NCBI RefSeq assembly: GCF_031932625.1 | Contig: NZ_JAVSCK010000001.1 | Coordinates: 310,001 to 374,000, forward strand | Source of the DNA: Hwangdonia seohaensis | Lineage (GTDB): Bacteria > Bacteroidota > Bacteroidia > Flavobacteriales > Flavobacteriaceae | Reading direction: 5' to 3' | DNA length: 64,000 nt | Part shown: positions 16,463-26,573 of the stretch, in pieces | How the letters are laid out: each line of letters opens with the position of its first letter | Position numbering within the stretch: position 1 is the first letter of the stretch | Program-made: the position numbers and the translations under genes | Notes under the pieces: model-generated | Database searches by the model: none | What the model was told of the DNA's origin: nothing | What the model saw: only the letters and a program-made list of their open reading frames with translations

Positions 16463-19400
16463 CTAATTCAATTTAAACCTAACATCATGCGCCTCCAATT
16501 CACCCAAAAGTTCTTGGCACACTTTTACTTTTTGCTTTCTACTGGGCATGGTCAATTTAATTTTTTCTTTGGTATCGTACACTAAAAAATTAAGAGCTTG
16601 ATTCCCCGGATGCATGTTTATCAATTCTTTTAATGCCATAATTTTTTGTTCACTCAGGTCTTTAATATCCACTTGAATAGACAGCTTTTTTGCATAATTT
16701 TCCATCACATCGTGCAACAACTGGAAACTGTTAAACTGCAATCTTGGATCGCTTTTCTTTCCCGTGTCTTTATTCATCCAACCTTCGCGCACAAAAGTTT
16801 TTACAAACACAAAACTGTTTTTGAGTAAAAAATGTCTGTACTTTAAATACTCTTCCCCAAAAATCCTGAACTCAAAACTATCGGTATAATCTTCAATGGT
16901 AAATAGCGCCCATCCTTTACCCTGTTTGCTCACACGGTGCTGCACATCGGTTACTACACCGCCAAAAACAATTTCCCGGTTCACGTAAGGCTCTAAATTA
17001 TTAAACATGGCAACCGTACCGTTGCAAAAGGTTTTCATTTCGATCTTAAAATCGTCTAAGGGATGCCCAGAAATATAGACGCCAACAACTTCGCGCTCTT
17101 TACTCAGTTTTTCCATCGTGCCCCATTCTTCGCATGGTGGCACTTCGGGTTCGGCAATTTGTACTTCACTCGCCTCTCCAAACAAACTTACCTGTGCAGA
17201 GTTTTCGTTCTCTTTGTGTTTTTGGGCATACTTTATAGCTTTCTCAAGAAACGTAATGCCATCACCATCATCATGGAAATACTGCGCTCTGTGGGTGTTG
17301 GCCAAACTATCAAAACCACCTGCTAATGCTAGATTTTCAAATGCTTTTTTGTTGGCTGCTCGTAAATCAATCCGCTTTGCGAAATCGAAAATAGATTTAT
17401 AATGGCCATCTTCTTTTCTGTTTTCAACAATGGTCATCACCGCACCGTGGCCAACCCCTTTTATGGCGCCCATGCCAAAACGCACCGCATTATCTTGATT
17501 TACCGAAAACTTATAATAACTTTCGTTTACATCGGGTCCGAGCACGTTTAGTTTCATACGTTTACACTCTTCCATAAAGAAGGTGACCTGCTTAATATCG
17601 TTCATGTTATTGGATAACACAGCAGCCATATATTCTGCAGGATAATGGGCTTTTAAGTAAGCCGTTTGATAAGCAATCCACGCATAACATGTGGAGTGCG
17701 ATTTGTTAAATGCGTAACTCGCAAAGGCTTCCCAGTCTTTCCAAACTTTTTCCAAAATTTTGGCATCGTGTCCGTTTGCGCTGGCTTGCTCGATAAATTT
17801 AGGCTTCATTTTATCGAGAACCGCAATTTGCTTTTTCCCCATGGCTTTACGCAATACATCGGCTTCACCTTTGGTAAATCCGGCCAGTTTTTGCGAAAGT
17901 AGCATCACTTGCTCTTGGTATACGGTGATTCCGTATGTTTCCTTGAGGTATTCTTCCATCGCTGGTAAATCGTACTCAATGGCTTCGTCGCCATGTTTTC
18001 TGCGAACGAAACTCGGAATATATTCCATAGGCCCGGGACGATACAGGGCATTCATAGCAATTAAATCTTCAAAAACCGTTGGCTTTAAATCTTTTAGATG
18101 TTTTTGCATACCGGGAGATTCGTATTGGAATACCCCAACGGTTTCCCCGCGTTGGAACAATTGATATGTTTTTTCATCATCTAAAGGAAATGAGTCCGGA
18201 TCGAGTTGAATATTGTGTTTTGCCTTTACAATTTTAACGGTGTCTTTAATTAAAGTCAGCGTTTTTAATCCCAAGAAATCCATTTTTAATAAACCAGCAT
18301 CTTCAACCACCGAGTTATCAAATTGGGTAACATATAAATCGGAATCTTTTGCTGTTGCAACGGGCACGAACTTGGTAATATCGTCCGGAGTGATGATAAC
18401 CCCACAGGCATGAATTCCGGTATTTCGCACCGAACCTTCAAGCGTTCGGGCAAGATTTACGGTTTCGGCTTCCAAATCCTCACCTTCAGAAATATTTAAA
18501 AGTTGATTGACTTTTTCCAGATCTTCAGCCCTGAATTTTTTAGCCAATTCCTTTTCGTCCAACCCAAAAATCTTTCCGAGCTTAGACATGGTCGGGATAA
18601 GTTTTGCAATTCTATCGGCATCAAACAAAGGCAAATCGAGCACACGCGCCGTATCTCGAATAGACGATTTTGCCGCCATGGTACCGTAGGTAATGATTTG
18701 CGCCACTTGGTTGCTTCCGTACTTTTCAATCACGTAATCCATCACGCGACTTCGGCCTTCATCATCAAAATCAATATCGATATCGGGCATACTAATACGG
18801 TCTGGATTTAGGAAACGCTCAAAAAGTAAATCGTATTTAAGCGGATCGATATTGGTAATCCAAAGGCAATATGCCACTACCGAACCTGCTGCCGAACCAC
18901 GACCAGGACCAACGGACACATCCATATTTCGGGCCTCGCGAATAAAATCCTCTACAATTAAAAAATATCCGGGATACCCTGTGTTTTCAATAACGCTCAA
19001 CTCAAAATCGAGTCGCTCTTTAATTTCTTCCGTTAAATCTTCACCATAGCGTTTTTTCGCGCCTTCGTAAGTTAAATGACGTAAATACGCGTTTTCACCA
19101 CGTTTTCCGCCATCGTTTAAATCGTCTTCGTGCTTAAACTGCTCGGGAATATCGAAGGCTGGCAACAACACATCGCGCGCCAATTGATAAGCCTCCACTT
19201 TATCGACCACCTCTTGGATATTTGTAATCGCCTCGGGCACATCTTTAAAGGCATTTTTCATCTCGTCAGAAGACTTAAAATAGTACTCTTGATTTGGCAA
19301 TCCGTAACGATACCCACGACCGCGACCAATGGGAGTGGCTTGCTTTTCGCCATCTTTTACACAGAGTAAAATATCGTGTGCATTGGCATCGTCTTGCTTT

Positions 19401-20851
19401 CTGTAATAGGTGTTGTTGGAGGCCACCAACTTAACATCGTGCTTTTTTGCCAATTGAATTAATACGGGGTTAACGCGATTTTCATCTTCTTGGTTGTGGC
19501 GCATTAGCTCGACATACAAATCATCTCCAAACTCATTTTTCCACCACAGCAAAGCCTCTTCAGCTTGATTTTCGCCAATATTTAATACTTTACTTGGGAC
19601 TTCGCCGTATAAATTCCCCGTTAATACAATTAAATCTTCTTTATATTCTTGAATGAGTTTTTTATCGATTCGAGGTAAATAATAAAAACCATTAACAAAA
19701 GCATGCGACGATAATTTAGCCAAATTATGATAGCCGTTTTTGTTTTTGGCCAATAGTACGATTTGGTAGCCATTATCTTTTCTGGTTTTATCCAAATGGT
19801 TTTCGCAAACAAAAAACTCGCAACCTATAATGGGTTTTATTTCTTTGGCGGTAACCGTTTCGCCTGTTTCTTTGGCGGCTTTAATTTTAGCCTTAACACC
19901 ACTATTATGTCTATTTACTGCATTCACAAAGTGAAAAGCGCCCATCATATTGGCGTGGTCTGTTAACGCCACAGCGGGCATGTTGTATTCGGCGGCGGCG
20001 GCAACAATATCGGACACGCTCATGGTGGATTGCAATACCGAAAATTGGGAATGATTGTGCAAATGCACAAAATCGACTTCCTTTAATTCGGATACGTTTT
20101 GTTTGATTTCTGCCGAAGAAATATCAGCGGTCTGTGCTTTTTGCAAACGCACATTAATCTTAGCACTTTCCTTTTTTAGATTGATGTGCTTTAAACCAAT
20201 AAGTTGAATGGTTCGCGGATTGGCTTCCGAGAATTTTTGAAAATAATCGGGCTGAACATCCAATTGTTCTTTGGTATATTCTCCCAATCGAATCAATTCG
20301 AAAAAACAGCGTGTGGTCGCCTCAACATCGGCAGTAGCGTTGTGGGCTTCGGCAAAAGGTTTATTAAATAAAAATTCGTGAAGTTCGGTTAAGGTTGGTA
20401 ATTTAAATTTACCATAACGCCCGCCGGGGATTTGGCACAATTGCGCGGTGTGCTCGGTACAAGTATCTAAAACGGGTAATTCCTGTAATGGGTTTACCAC
20501 ATCGCCACGTACAAATTCGGCGCCCATTATATTTAAATCGAACTTAACGTTTTGCCCAACCACGAATTTGGTTTTACCCAAAGCTTCATTGAATTTTTCT
20601 AAAACCTCAGCTAAAGGCACACCTTGTTCCTGTGCCAATTCGGTAGAAATACCATGGATTTTTTCGGCATCATAAGGGATGTTAAATCCATCCGGTTGCA
20701 CCAAATAATCTTGATGATCGATACAGTTCCCCATAGCATCGTGCAATTGCCATGCAATTTGAATACACCTTGGCCAATTATCAGTATCTGTAATGGGCGC
20801 GTCCCAACGTTTTGGCAATCCTGTGGTTTCGGTATCGAAAATTAAGTACAT
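16463..20851 (-). CDS. dnaE: DNA polymerase III alpha subunit with N-terminal exonuclease domain
   Basis: 1462 residues, the replicative polymerase. Residues 1-190 are a DnaQ/epsilon-like DEDD exonuclease (FDTETTG with Asp6 and Glu8, then VGQNVKFDL and HNATADVEAT). A PHP domain begins near 258 (HLHNHSQFS). The palm catalytic aspartates are in PDIDIDFDD near 688. The C-terminal part has the OB-fold segment (VFGGVVTDV). The fused exonuclease is usual for Bacteroidota DnaE, giving polymerisation and proofreading in one chain. The gene is complete, with ATG at 20851. Confidence 0.97.
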   Translation of the reverse strand: MYLIFDTETTGLPKRWDAPITDTDNWPRCIQIAWQLHDAMGNCIDHQDYLVQPDGFNIPYDAEKIHGISTELAQEQGVPLAEVLEKFNEALGKTKFVVGQNVKFDLNIMGAEFVRGDVVNPLQELPVLDTCTEHTAQLCQIPGGRYGKFKLPTLTELHEFLFNKPFAEAHNATADVEATTRCFFELIRLGEYTKEQLDVQPDYFQKFSEANPRTIQLIGLKHINLKKESAKINVRLQKAQTADISSAEIKQNVSELKEVDFVHLHNHSQFSVLQSTMSVSDIVAAAAEYNMPAVALTDHANMMGAFHFVNAVNRHNSGVKAKIKAAKETGETVTAKEIKPIIGCEFFVCENHLDKTRKDNGYQIVLLAKNKNGYHNLAKLSSHAFVNGFYYLPRIDKKLIQEYKEDLIVLTGNLYGEVPSKVLNIGENQAEEALLWWKNEFGDDLYVELMRHNQEDENRVNPVLIQLAKKHDVKLVASNNTYYRKQDDANAHDILLCVKDGEKQATPIGRGRGYRYGLPNQEYYFKSSDEMKNAFKDVPEAITNIQEVVDKVEAYQLARDVLLPAFDIPEQFKHEDDLNDGGKRGENAYLRHLTYEGAKKRYGEDLTEEIKERLDFELSVIENTGYPGYFLIVEDFIREARNMDVSVGPGRGSAAGSVVAYCLWITNIDPLKYDLLFERFLNPDRISMPDIDIDFDDEGRSRVMDYVIEKYGSNQVAQIITYGTMAAKSSIRDTARVLDLPLFDADRIAKLIPTMSKLGKIFGLDEKELAKKFRAEDLEKVNQLLNISEGEDLEAETVNLARTLEGSVRNTGIHACGVIITPDDITKFVPVATAKDSDLYVTQFDNSVVEDAGLLKMDFLGLKTLTLIKDTVKIVKAKHNIQLDPDSFPLDDEKTYQLFQRGETVGVFQYESPGMQKHLKDLKPTVFEDLIAMNALYRPGPMEYIPSFVRRKHGDEAIEYDLPAMEEYLKETYGITVYQEQVMLLSQKLAGFTKGEADVLRKAMGKKQIAVLDKMKPKFIEQASANGHDAKILEKVWKDWEAFASYAFNKSHSTCYAWIAYQTAYLKAHYPAEYMAAVLSNNMNDIKQVTFFMEECKRMKLNVLGPDVNESYYKFSVNQDNAVRFGMGAIKGVGHGAVMTIVENRKEDGHYKSIFDFAKRIDLRAANKKAFENLALAGGFDSLANTHRAQYFHDDGDGITFLEKAIKYAQKHKENENSAQVSLFGEASEVQIAEPEVPPCEEWGTMEKLSKEREVVGVYISGHPLDDFKIEMKTFCNGTVAMFNNLEPYVNREIVFGGVVTDVQHRVSKQGKGWALFTIEDYTDSFEFRIFGEEYLKYRHFLLKNSFVFVKTFVREGWMNKDTGKKSDPRLQFNSFQLLHDVMENYAKKLSIQVDIKDLSEQKIMALKELINMHPGNQALNFLVYDTKEKIKLTMPSRKQKVKVCQELLGELEAHDVRFKLN

Positions 20852-21020
20852 TCTTGAAGTTTAGATGGTTGTGTTTAAGTCGTTTAGAAAAAACAAAACT
20901 TAGCCTATAAAAATACATAGAATTTATACTTTTTTAAAGTGAAGTTATAAACACTTGTAAACAAAATTTCATATTTGCATTTCGATAAAATAAACTACTT
21001 TAGAGGATTAATATTTTCTT

Positions 21021-22082
21021 ATGAAATCAAAATTATTAGTATTTGTGCTAACCGCTATCCTTTTTAACTGTACCAATCCAAACACCACTTTATATGTTGG
21101 CACCTACACAAATGGTGAAAGCGAAGGCATCTATCAATTTGAGTTTAATTCTGAAACTGGCGCATTGACCAATAAACAATTGGCAACAAGTTCAGAGAAC
21201 CCTTCATTTATAACTTATTCACCCGATAAAAATTATTTATATGCCGTTAATGAAAATGAAAATGGCAGTGTTTCGGCTTTTAAAGTGGAAGACGACAAAA
21301 CCCTAACATTCATAAATAAAGTGAGTACAAAAGGGGCGCACCCTTGCCATGTTGCAATTAACGAACAAGGCGATAAAGCCGTTGTTTCAAATTATACCGG
21401 CGGCAATTTTTCGTTACATAATATTAAAAATGATGGCGCTTTAAATGAAGCATTTCAGGTTTTAAACCATAAAACCGATAGCATTGCTTCACACGCACAT
21501 TCAGCTCAATTTTTTAAAGATGATTTATTGGTTTCGGATTTAGGGCGCAATGCCGTTTTTAATTATCGCTTAGCCAACAATAACTATAAACTGATTACTC
21601 CTTCAATTGTAAAACTGGAAGACAGTTCTGGCCCCAGACATTTTTCGTTGACAAAAGATGGGAAATTCATTTACATAATAAACGAACTTTCCAGCACGAT
21701 TACGTCAGCTAAAAAAACAGAAAATGGGTTTGAATTTATTGAAACGCTTTCAACTTTAGATGATGATTTTAAAGGAAAAAGCTACTGTGCCGATATCCAT
21801 TTATCCAAAGACGAGCAATTTTTATATGGTTCAAATCGCGGTGAAAATTCCATGGTTGTTTTTAAGCGTGATACTACTTCCGGCAAACTCACTAAAATCC
21901 AAAACATGAGTGTTCATGGCGATTGGCCACGAAACTTTGCTATAGATCCATCGGGTAAATTCTTGTTGGTGGCTAATCAAAAAAGCAATAATATTTCTGT
22001 TTTTAAAGTGAATACCCAAACCGGATTCCTCTCATTTTTGAACGAAGTTCCATTGCCCACACCCGTTTGTTTGCTGTTTTAA
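21021..22082 (+). CDS. Lactonase-family beta-propeller lipoprotein (6-phosphogluconolactonase-like)
   Basis: 353 residues. The N-terminus (LLVFVLTAILFNCTNPN) looks like a lipoprotein signal with Cys17. The mature part is a seven-bladed propeller of the 3-carboxymuconate cyclase/YbhE lactonase family (LYVGTYTNGESEGIY, HPCHVAINEQG, GPRHFSLTKDGKFIY, WPRNFAIDPSGKFLLVANQ). Cytoplasmic members hydrolyse 6-phosphogluconolactone, but the export signal here argues for another lactone substrate outside the cytoplasm. It stands alone. Confidence 0.87.
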   Translation: MKSKLLVFVLTAILFNCTNPNTTLYVGTYTNGESEGIYQFEFNSETGALTNKQLATSSENPSFITYSPDKNYLYAVNENENGSVSAFKVEDDKTLTFINKVSTKGAHPCHVAINEQGDKAVVSNYTGGNFSLHNIKNDGALNEAFQVLNHKTDSIASHAHSAQFFKDDLLVSDLGRNAVFNYRLANNNYKLITPSIVKLEDSSGPRHFSLTKDGKFIYIINELSSTITSAKKTENGFEFIETLSTLDDDFKGKSYCADIHLSKDEQFLYGSNRGENSMVVFKRDTTSGKLTKIQNMSVHGDWPRNFAIDPSGKFLLVANQKSNNISVFKVNTQTGFLSFLNEVPLPTPVCLLF

Positions 22083-22171
22083 AAAGTTTGCTGTTTTTAT
22101 CCTAAATTCCCTCGTGCAAATAGTTTTAAAAAAACTTTTAATTTATTACTTCTAACTTTTAACTTTTTACG

Positions 22172-22179
22172 TATCTTTG
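22172..22179 (+). promoter_or_regulatory. -7 box of the rpsP promoter
   Basis: TATCTTTG matches TAnnTTTG exactly and is followed by GCGCCC, 48 bp ahead of the rpsP start. No TTG is seen at the expected upstream distance. Confidence 0.7.
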
Positions 22180-22226
22180 CGCCCTCATTAATAACCGAGG
22201 TCGAGAACCTCAAATAATTAATTATT

Positions 22227-22745
22227 ATGCCAGTAAAAATTAGATTACAAAGACACGGTAAAAAAGGAAAACCTTACTATTGGATCGTAGCAGCAGACTC
22301 ACGTTCAAAAAGAGATGGTAAATACTTGGAAAAATTAGGTGCTTACAACCCAAACACAAATCCAGCAACTGTTGAATTAGATGTTGATGGTGCTGTAAAA
22401 TGGTTACAGAATGGTGCACAACCAACTGACACCGCTAAAAACCTATTATCTTACAAAGGTGCTTTACTAAAAAATCACCTTGCAGGTGGTGTTAAAAAAG
22501 GAGCTTTAACCGAAGAGCAAGCAGAAGCAAAATTCACAGCTTGGTTAGAAGAAAAAGCTGGAAAAGTACAAGCTAAAACTGATGGTTTATCTGAAGCAGA
22601 AGCGAAAGCGAAAGCGGATGCATTAGCTGCTGAAAAAGCGGTTAACGAAGCAAGAATAGCTGCGGCTGCTCCTGTTGTTGAAGAAGAAGTAGCTGAAGAT
22701 GCTGCTCCTGCTGTTGAGGCCGAAGCTTCAAACGAAGAAGAATAA
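22227..22745 (+). CDS. rpsP: 30S ribosomal protein S16 with long acidic C-terminal tail
   Basis: 172 residues. Residues 1-80 are S16 (VKIRLQRHGKKGKPYYWIVAADSRSKRDGKYLEKLGAYNP). The rest is an Ala/Glu/Lys-rich extension ending EVAEDAAPAVEAEASNEEE. S16 is 80-90 residues in most bacteria; a long tail is common in Bacteroidota. The gene has its own promoter and terminator, so it is separated from rimM, although the pair keeps the conserved rpsP-rimM order. Confidence 0.97.
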   Translation: MPVKIRLQRHGKKGKPYYWIVAADSRSKRDGKYLEKLGAYNPNTNPATVELDVDGAVKWLQNGAQPTDTAKNLLSYKGALLKNHLAGGVKKGALTEEQAEAKFTAWLEEKAGKVQAKTDGLSEAEAKAKADALAAEKAVNEARIAAAAPVVEEEVAEDAAPAVEAEASNEEE

Positions 22746-22770
22746 AAACTTTTATTTTTATACTTTTAAA

Positions 22771-22797
22771 CTCCGATAGCTTCTATCGGAGTTTTTT
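22771..22797 (+). terminator. Terminator of rpsP
   Basis: CTCCGATAG / CTATCGGAG form a perfect 9-bp stem around CTT, followed by TTTTTT. Confidence 0.92.
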
Positions 22798-22825
22798 ATT
22801 TAACCACACTTTTAAAAGTTTGGTT

Positions 22826-22905
22826 AAATAATTCCCATAAAGATGGGAATCTCATTAACTTTGAATAAACTTGAAATAGATTGCCGCCTTCGCGGGAATA
22901 ACAAA
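22826..22905. repeat. Double-hairpin intergenic repeat
   Basis: TTCCCAT/ATGGGAA and CCGC/GCGG hairpins lie in a row (the second in GCCGCCTTCGCGGGAATAAC). This is the type of small repeat often seen between flavobacterial genes; it separates the rpsP terminator from rimM. Confidence 0.5.
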
Positions 22906-22918
22906 AAATGCCTTTTCA

Positions 22919-23443
22919 ATGACAAAAGAAGACTGTTTTTATTTAGGTAAAATTGTAAAAAAGTACAGTTTTAAAGGCGAGGTTTTAGCAAAACTAGATA
23001 CCGATCAGCCTGAAATTTACGAACATTTAGACACCATTTTTTTAGAGCTTAAAAACAACCTAATTCCTTTTTTTGTGGAAAGCTCACAGCTACACAAATC
23101 TGAATTGTTGCGTATTAAATTTGAAGATGTAGATACCGAAGCCGATGCAGATGCCATTATGAAAAGCCATTTGTATTTACCGCTCGACCTATTGCCGAAA
23201 CTAGAAGGCGACAAGTTTTATTTTCACGAAGTTATTGGGTTTGCCATTGAAGATAAAAACTATGGTAAAGTTGGTAAGTTAACGAGCATTAATGATTCTA
23301 CAGCGCAGTCGCTTTTTGAAATTGACAGGGATGGTATTGAAATATTAATACCAATGAATGATGAGTTTATTTTAAAAGTTGATCGAGAAAACAAAACGAT
23401 TCTTGTTGAAACCCCTGAGGGGTTGATTGATTTGTATCTGTAG
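22919..23443 (+). CDS. rimM: Ribosome maturation factor RimM
   Basis: 174 residues, full length. The N-terminal beta-barrel opens with CFYLGKIVKKYSFKGEVLAKL and the PRC-barrel follows (FYFHEVIGFAIEDKNYGKVGKL, ILIPMNDEFILKVD). RimM assists 30S head assembly and binds S19. Position after rpsP matches the conserved rpsP-rimM order, although a terminator and a repeat separate the two. Confidence 0.95.
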   Translation: MTKEDCFYLGKIVKKYSFKGEVLAKLDTDQPEIYEHLDTIFLELKNNLIPFFVESSQLHKSELLRIKFEDVDTEADADAIMKSHLYLPLDLLPKLEGDKFYFHEVIGFAIEDKNYGKVGKLTSINDSTAQSLFEIDRDGIEILIPMNDEFILKVDRENKTILVETPEGLIDLYL

Positions 23444-23452
23444 TAAACGTAA

Positions 23453-23522
23453 CGTCATGCTGAATTTATTTCAGCATCACATCTTATAATTATGAGATCC
23501 TGAAACAAGTTCAGGATGACAG
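23453..23522. repeat. Palindromic intergenic repeat
   Basis: GTCATGCTGAA pairs with TTCAGGATGAC across the element, with inner TGCTGAA/TTCAGCA and CCTGAA/TTCAGG hairpins. A decayed relative appears at 31200-31245. The first ATG of the next reading frame (23516) is part of this repeat. Confidence 0.65.
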
Positions 23523-23524
23523 CC

Positions 23525-24238
23525 ATGAATAAACCCTTCAAATTCAAACAATTCACTATCAACCAAGACCGATGCGCCATGAAAATTGGTACAGATAGCG
23601 TGTTGCTCGGTACTTGGTGTTCATTAAAAAACAATCCGTTTTCTGTTTTAGATATTGGCGCCGGCACCGGTGTTATCTCACTTATGCTGGCACAACGCAG
23701 CAACGCTGAATTGATTGATGCCATTGAAATTGACGATAACGCCTACGAACAATGTGTTGATAATTTTGAAGCATCTCCGTGGGGAGACCGATTGTTTTGT
23801 TACCACGCCTCACTGGAAGCTTTTACAGAAGAAATTGAAGATAAATACGATGTAATAGTATCCAATCCGCCATTCTATTCTGAAGATTACAAAACAGAAA
23901 AAAAAGCACGTGATTTAGCCCGATTTACCGATGCTATGCCGTTTGAGCACCTTGTTGATAGCGTTTCAAAATTACTCTCAGAACATGGCACCTTCTCTGT
24001 AATTATTCCTTTTAAAGAAGAATCAAAACTTATTGAATTAGCTTCAAGAGCCCATCTTTTCCCCAATAATTTATTGCACGTAAAAGGTCACCCAAATTCT
24101 GAAATCAAACGTAGTTTAATCGAGTTTTCTTTCCGCGAAAGCGCTATAAAAACAGACGCATTAATTATTGAAACCGAGAGACATCAATACACCAAAGAAT
24201 ACATCAATTTAACAAAAGATTTCTACATAAAAATGTAA
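23525..24238 (+). CDS. tRNA1(Val) (adenine-N6) methyltransferase-like protein
   Basis: 237 residues from the ATG at 23525; the ATG at 23516 belongs to an intergenic repeat, so I prefer the second. This is a class I SAM-dependent N6-adenine methyltransferase: KIGTDSVLLGTW, the SAM-binding VLDIGAGTGVISLML, the acidic end of the next strand (AIEIDDNAYEQC) and the catalytic SNPPFY. It matches the TrmN6/YfiC type, which methylates A37 of tRNA-Val, though the same fold modifies other RNAs. Confidence 0.87.
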   Translation: MNKPFKFKQFTINQDRCAMKIGTDSVLLGTWCSLKNNPFSVLDIGAGTGVISLMLAQRSNAELIDAIEIDDNAYEQCVDNFEASPWGDRLFCYHASLEAFTEEIEDKYDVIVSNPPFYSEDYKTEKKARDLARFTDAMPFEHLVDSVSKLLSEHGTFSVIIPFKEESKLIELASRAHLFPNNLLHVKGHPNSEIKRSLIEFSFRESAIKTDALIIETERHQYTKEYINLTKDFYIKM

Positions 24239-24357
24239 CCCATTCAATATGGATTAGTTAAATTTGAGGACTTAAAATGATAAAATATTAAAAAAAAGCG
24301 AACCGTAGTTAAGATATATTAATGGGCTGCTTTTTTTAACATAAAAACGAATCTAAA

Positions 24358-25536
24358 ATGAAGCCAGATTTATTTGAAGCTCCAGATTATTACAACTTAG
24401 ACGAGCTTTTAACCGAAGAACACAAACTAGTGCGTGATGCCGCTAGAGAATGGGTAAAACGCGATGTGTCTCCAATAATTGAAGAGTATGCCCAAAAAGC
24501 GGAATTCCCAAACCAAATCGTAAACGGATTGGCGGAAATTGGGGCTTTTGGCCCCTATATTCCCGAAGAATATGGCGGTGCTGGATTAGACCAAATTTCT
24601 TATGGATTGATTATGCAGGAAATTGAACGCGGTGATTCTGGTGTGCGCAGTACGGCGTCGGTGCAATCCTCTTTGGTAATGTATCCTATTTGGAAATACG
24701 GCAACGAAGTGCAGCGTAAAAAATACTTACCAAAACTGGCTAGTGGCGAATGGATTGGCTGTTTCGGTTTAACCGAACCCGACCATGGCAGTAACCCAAG
24801 CGGTATGGTTACCAACTTTAAGGATATGGGCGACCACTATCTTTTAAACGGAGCCAAAATGTGGATTAGCAATGCGCCTTTTGCAGAAATTGCCGTGGTT
24901 TGGGCAAAAAACGAAGAAGGCAGGATTCACGGATTAATTGTCGAGCGTGGGATGGAAGGTTTTTCAACGCCTGAAACCCATAATAAATGGTCGCTTCGTG
25001 CGAGTGCCACGGGCGAGCTTATTTTCGATAATGTTAAAGTGCCAAAAGAAAATTTATTACCTAACAAATCTGGTCTGGGCGCACCACTTGGTTGTTTGGA
25101 TTCGGCTCGCTACGGCATTGCCTGGGGCGCTATTGGTGCTGCCATGGACTGTTACGATACGGCTTTAAGGTACAGCAAAGAACGCATCCAGTTTGGGAAA
25201 CCCATTGGGCAATTTCAACTGCAACAAAAAAAATTAGCTGAAATGATTACAGAAATCACCAAAGCCCAACTTTTAACTTGGAGACTTGGTGTGCTGCGAA
25301 ATGAGGATAAAGCCACATCAGCACAAATATCGATGGCGAAACGCAACAATGTGGATATGGCTATTAACATTGCCCGCGAAGCCAGACAAATGTTAGGCGG
25401 AATGGGCATTACCGGCGAGTATTCCATTATGCGCCATTCCATGAATTTAGAAAGTGTGATTACTTACGAAGGCACACACGATATTCATTTATTAATTACC
25501 GGTTTAGACATTACAGGACTTAACGCGTTTAAATAA
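24358..25536 (+). CDS. Glutaryl-CoA dehydrogenase-like acyl-CoA dehydrogenase
   Basis: 392 residues, a full acyl-CoA dehydrogenase. FAD and substrate motifs are present (CFGLTEPDHGSNPSGM, WISNAPFAEIAVVWA). The catalytic base is Glu371 in TYEGTHDIH, the position and context found in glutaryl-CoA dehydrogenase, and the C-terminus (LGGMGITGEYSIMRH, then LDITGLNAF) also fits that subgroup. It would oxidise and decarboxylate glutaryl-CoA to crotonyl-CoA in lysine/tryptophan breakdown. It is a single gene with a strong terminator after it. Confidence 0.9.
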   Translation: MKPDLFEAPDYYNLDELLTEEHKLVRDAAREWVKRDVSPIIEEYAQKAEFPNQIVNGLAEIGAFGPYIPEEYGGAGLDQISYGLIMQEIERGDSGVRSTASVQSSLVMYPIWKYGNEVQRKKYLPKLASGEWIGCFGLTEPDHGSNPSGMVTNFKDMGDHYLLNGAKMWISNAPFAEIAVVWAKNEEGRIHGLIVERGMEGFSTPETHNKWSLRASATGELIFDNVKVPKENLLPNKSGLGAPLGCLDSARYGIAWGAIGAAMDCYDTALRYSKERIQFGKPIGQFQLQQKKLAEMITEITKAQLLTWRLGVLRNEDKATSAQISMAKRNNVDMAINIAREARQMLGGMGITGEYSIMRHSMNLESVITYEGTHDIHLLITGLDITGLNAFK

Positions 25537-25593
25537 TCGCTAAGCGATATTTGGCAGCTCACTCTTGTGGGTAATTCATTTTTAAGAATCATA

Positions 25594-25628
25594 AAAATGC
25601 TTCTCATAAATTGGGAAGCATTTTTTTA
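25594..25628 (+). terminator. Terminator of the acyl-CoA dehydrogenase gene
   Basis: AAAATGCTTC / GAAGCATTTT form a 10-bp stem followed by TTTTTTT. Confidence 0.9.
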
Positions 25629-25653
25629 TTGAAATTTGTTTACATTTACTTTT

Positions 25654-26562
25654 ATGTTTTCATCTAAAAAAAGATTAGATAACGCGTACGCAAGTGCTAA
25701 AGTCATTGATTTTGATGACGATAGCAAGTTTATTCTTTTTAGCGATTGCCACCGTGGTGACAATAGCTTTGCAGACGATTTTGCCAATAACAGAAATATT
25801 TATTTTCATGCGTTAAAACACTATTATGCCGAGGGTTTTCAATATTGTGAAATTGGTGACGGCGACGAACTTTGGGAAAACATATCGTTCAAAGCTATTT
25901 TAAACGCTCATAAAAACGTGTATATGCTTATGAAACTGTTTCATAAAGCCAATCGATTACACATGATTTGGGGAAACCACGACATGGTTTACAGAAATCC
26001 GGAATACGTAAAAAAGCATTTATCAACTTATTTTGACCCAAAAGTTGGAGAAGATGTAGAGCTTTTTGGCGACATAAGGTATCATGAAGGTATCGTTTTA
26101 AAACATTCAAGAACTGGACAGGAATTATTTTTAACCCACGGCCATCAAGCCGATTGGTGGAATTATTTATTTTGGAAATGGAGCCGATTTATGGTTCGGG
26201 TGCTGTGGAAGCCCTTAAATGTTATGGGAATTGCCGACCCTACAAGTCCCGCAAAAAACTATACCGAACTGATTAAAGTAGAGCGCAGAACAAAAAAATG
26301 GATTGCAGAAAACAACAACTTGCTAACCATTGTTGGGCATACCCACAGACCGCGTTTTCCCGAACCCGGAGATATTGCTTTTTTTAACGATGGGAGCTGT
26401 GTGCATCCGCGAAGTATTACGGGCATTGAAATTGAACATGGTGAAATTTCATTAATTAAGTGGCAAATTGCCACAAAAGAAGACGGCACACTTCAAATTG
26501 TAAGGGTCTTGCTCGAAGGCCCAAAAAGATTAATTGACTATAAAACAGAATCAATCTTATAA
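25654..26562 (+). CDS. Metallophosphoesterase family protein
   Basis: 302 residues from the ATG at 25654; an upstream in-frame TTG at 25636 is close to the terminator and less likely. All metal-binding motifs of calcineurin-like phosphoesterases are present in order: SDCHRGDN, GDGDELWE, WGNHDM, THGHQADW and GHTHRPRF. No signal peptide or membrane segment is clear. The substrate is unknown; the WGNHD and HTH motifs leave the family in no doubt. The chitinase gene follows after 11 bp, so the two are probably co-transcribed. Confidence 0.88.
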   Translation: MFSSKKRLDNAYASAKVIDFDDDSKFILFSDCHRGDNSFADDFANNRNIYFHALKHYYAEGFQYCEIGDGDELWENISFKAILNAHKNVYMLMKLFHKANRLHMIWGNHDMVYRNPEYVKKHLSTYFDPKVGEDVELFGDIRYHEGIVLKHSRTGQELFLTHGHQADWWNYLFWKWSRFMVRVLWKPLNVMGIADPTSPAKNYTELIKVERRTKKWIAENNNLLTIVGHTHRPRFPEPGDIAFFNDGSCVHPRSITGIEIEHGEISLIKWQIATKEDGTLQIVRVLLEGPKRLIDYKTESIL

Positions 26563-26573
26563 AAACTAAAGCT

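Noticed and set aside
17063..18413. Several + strand open frames of 60-134 codons opposite dnaE
   Set aside because: They are antisense shadows of dnaE: no starts with promoters, low-quality composition and no family resemblance.
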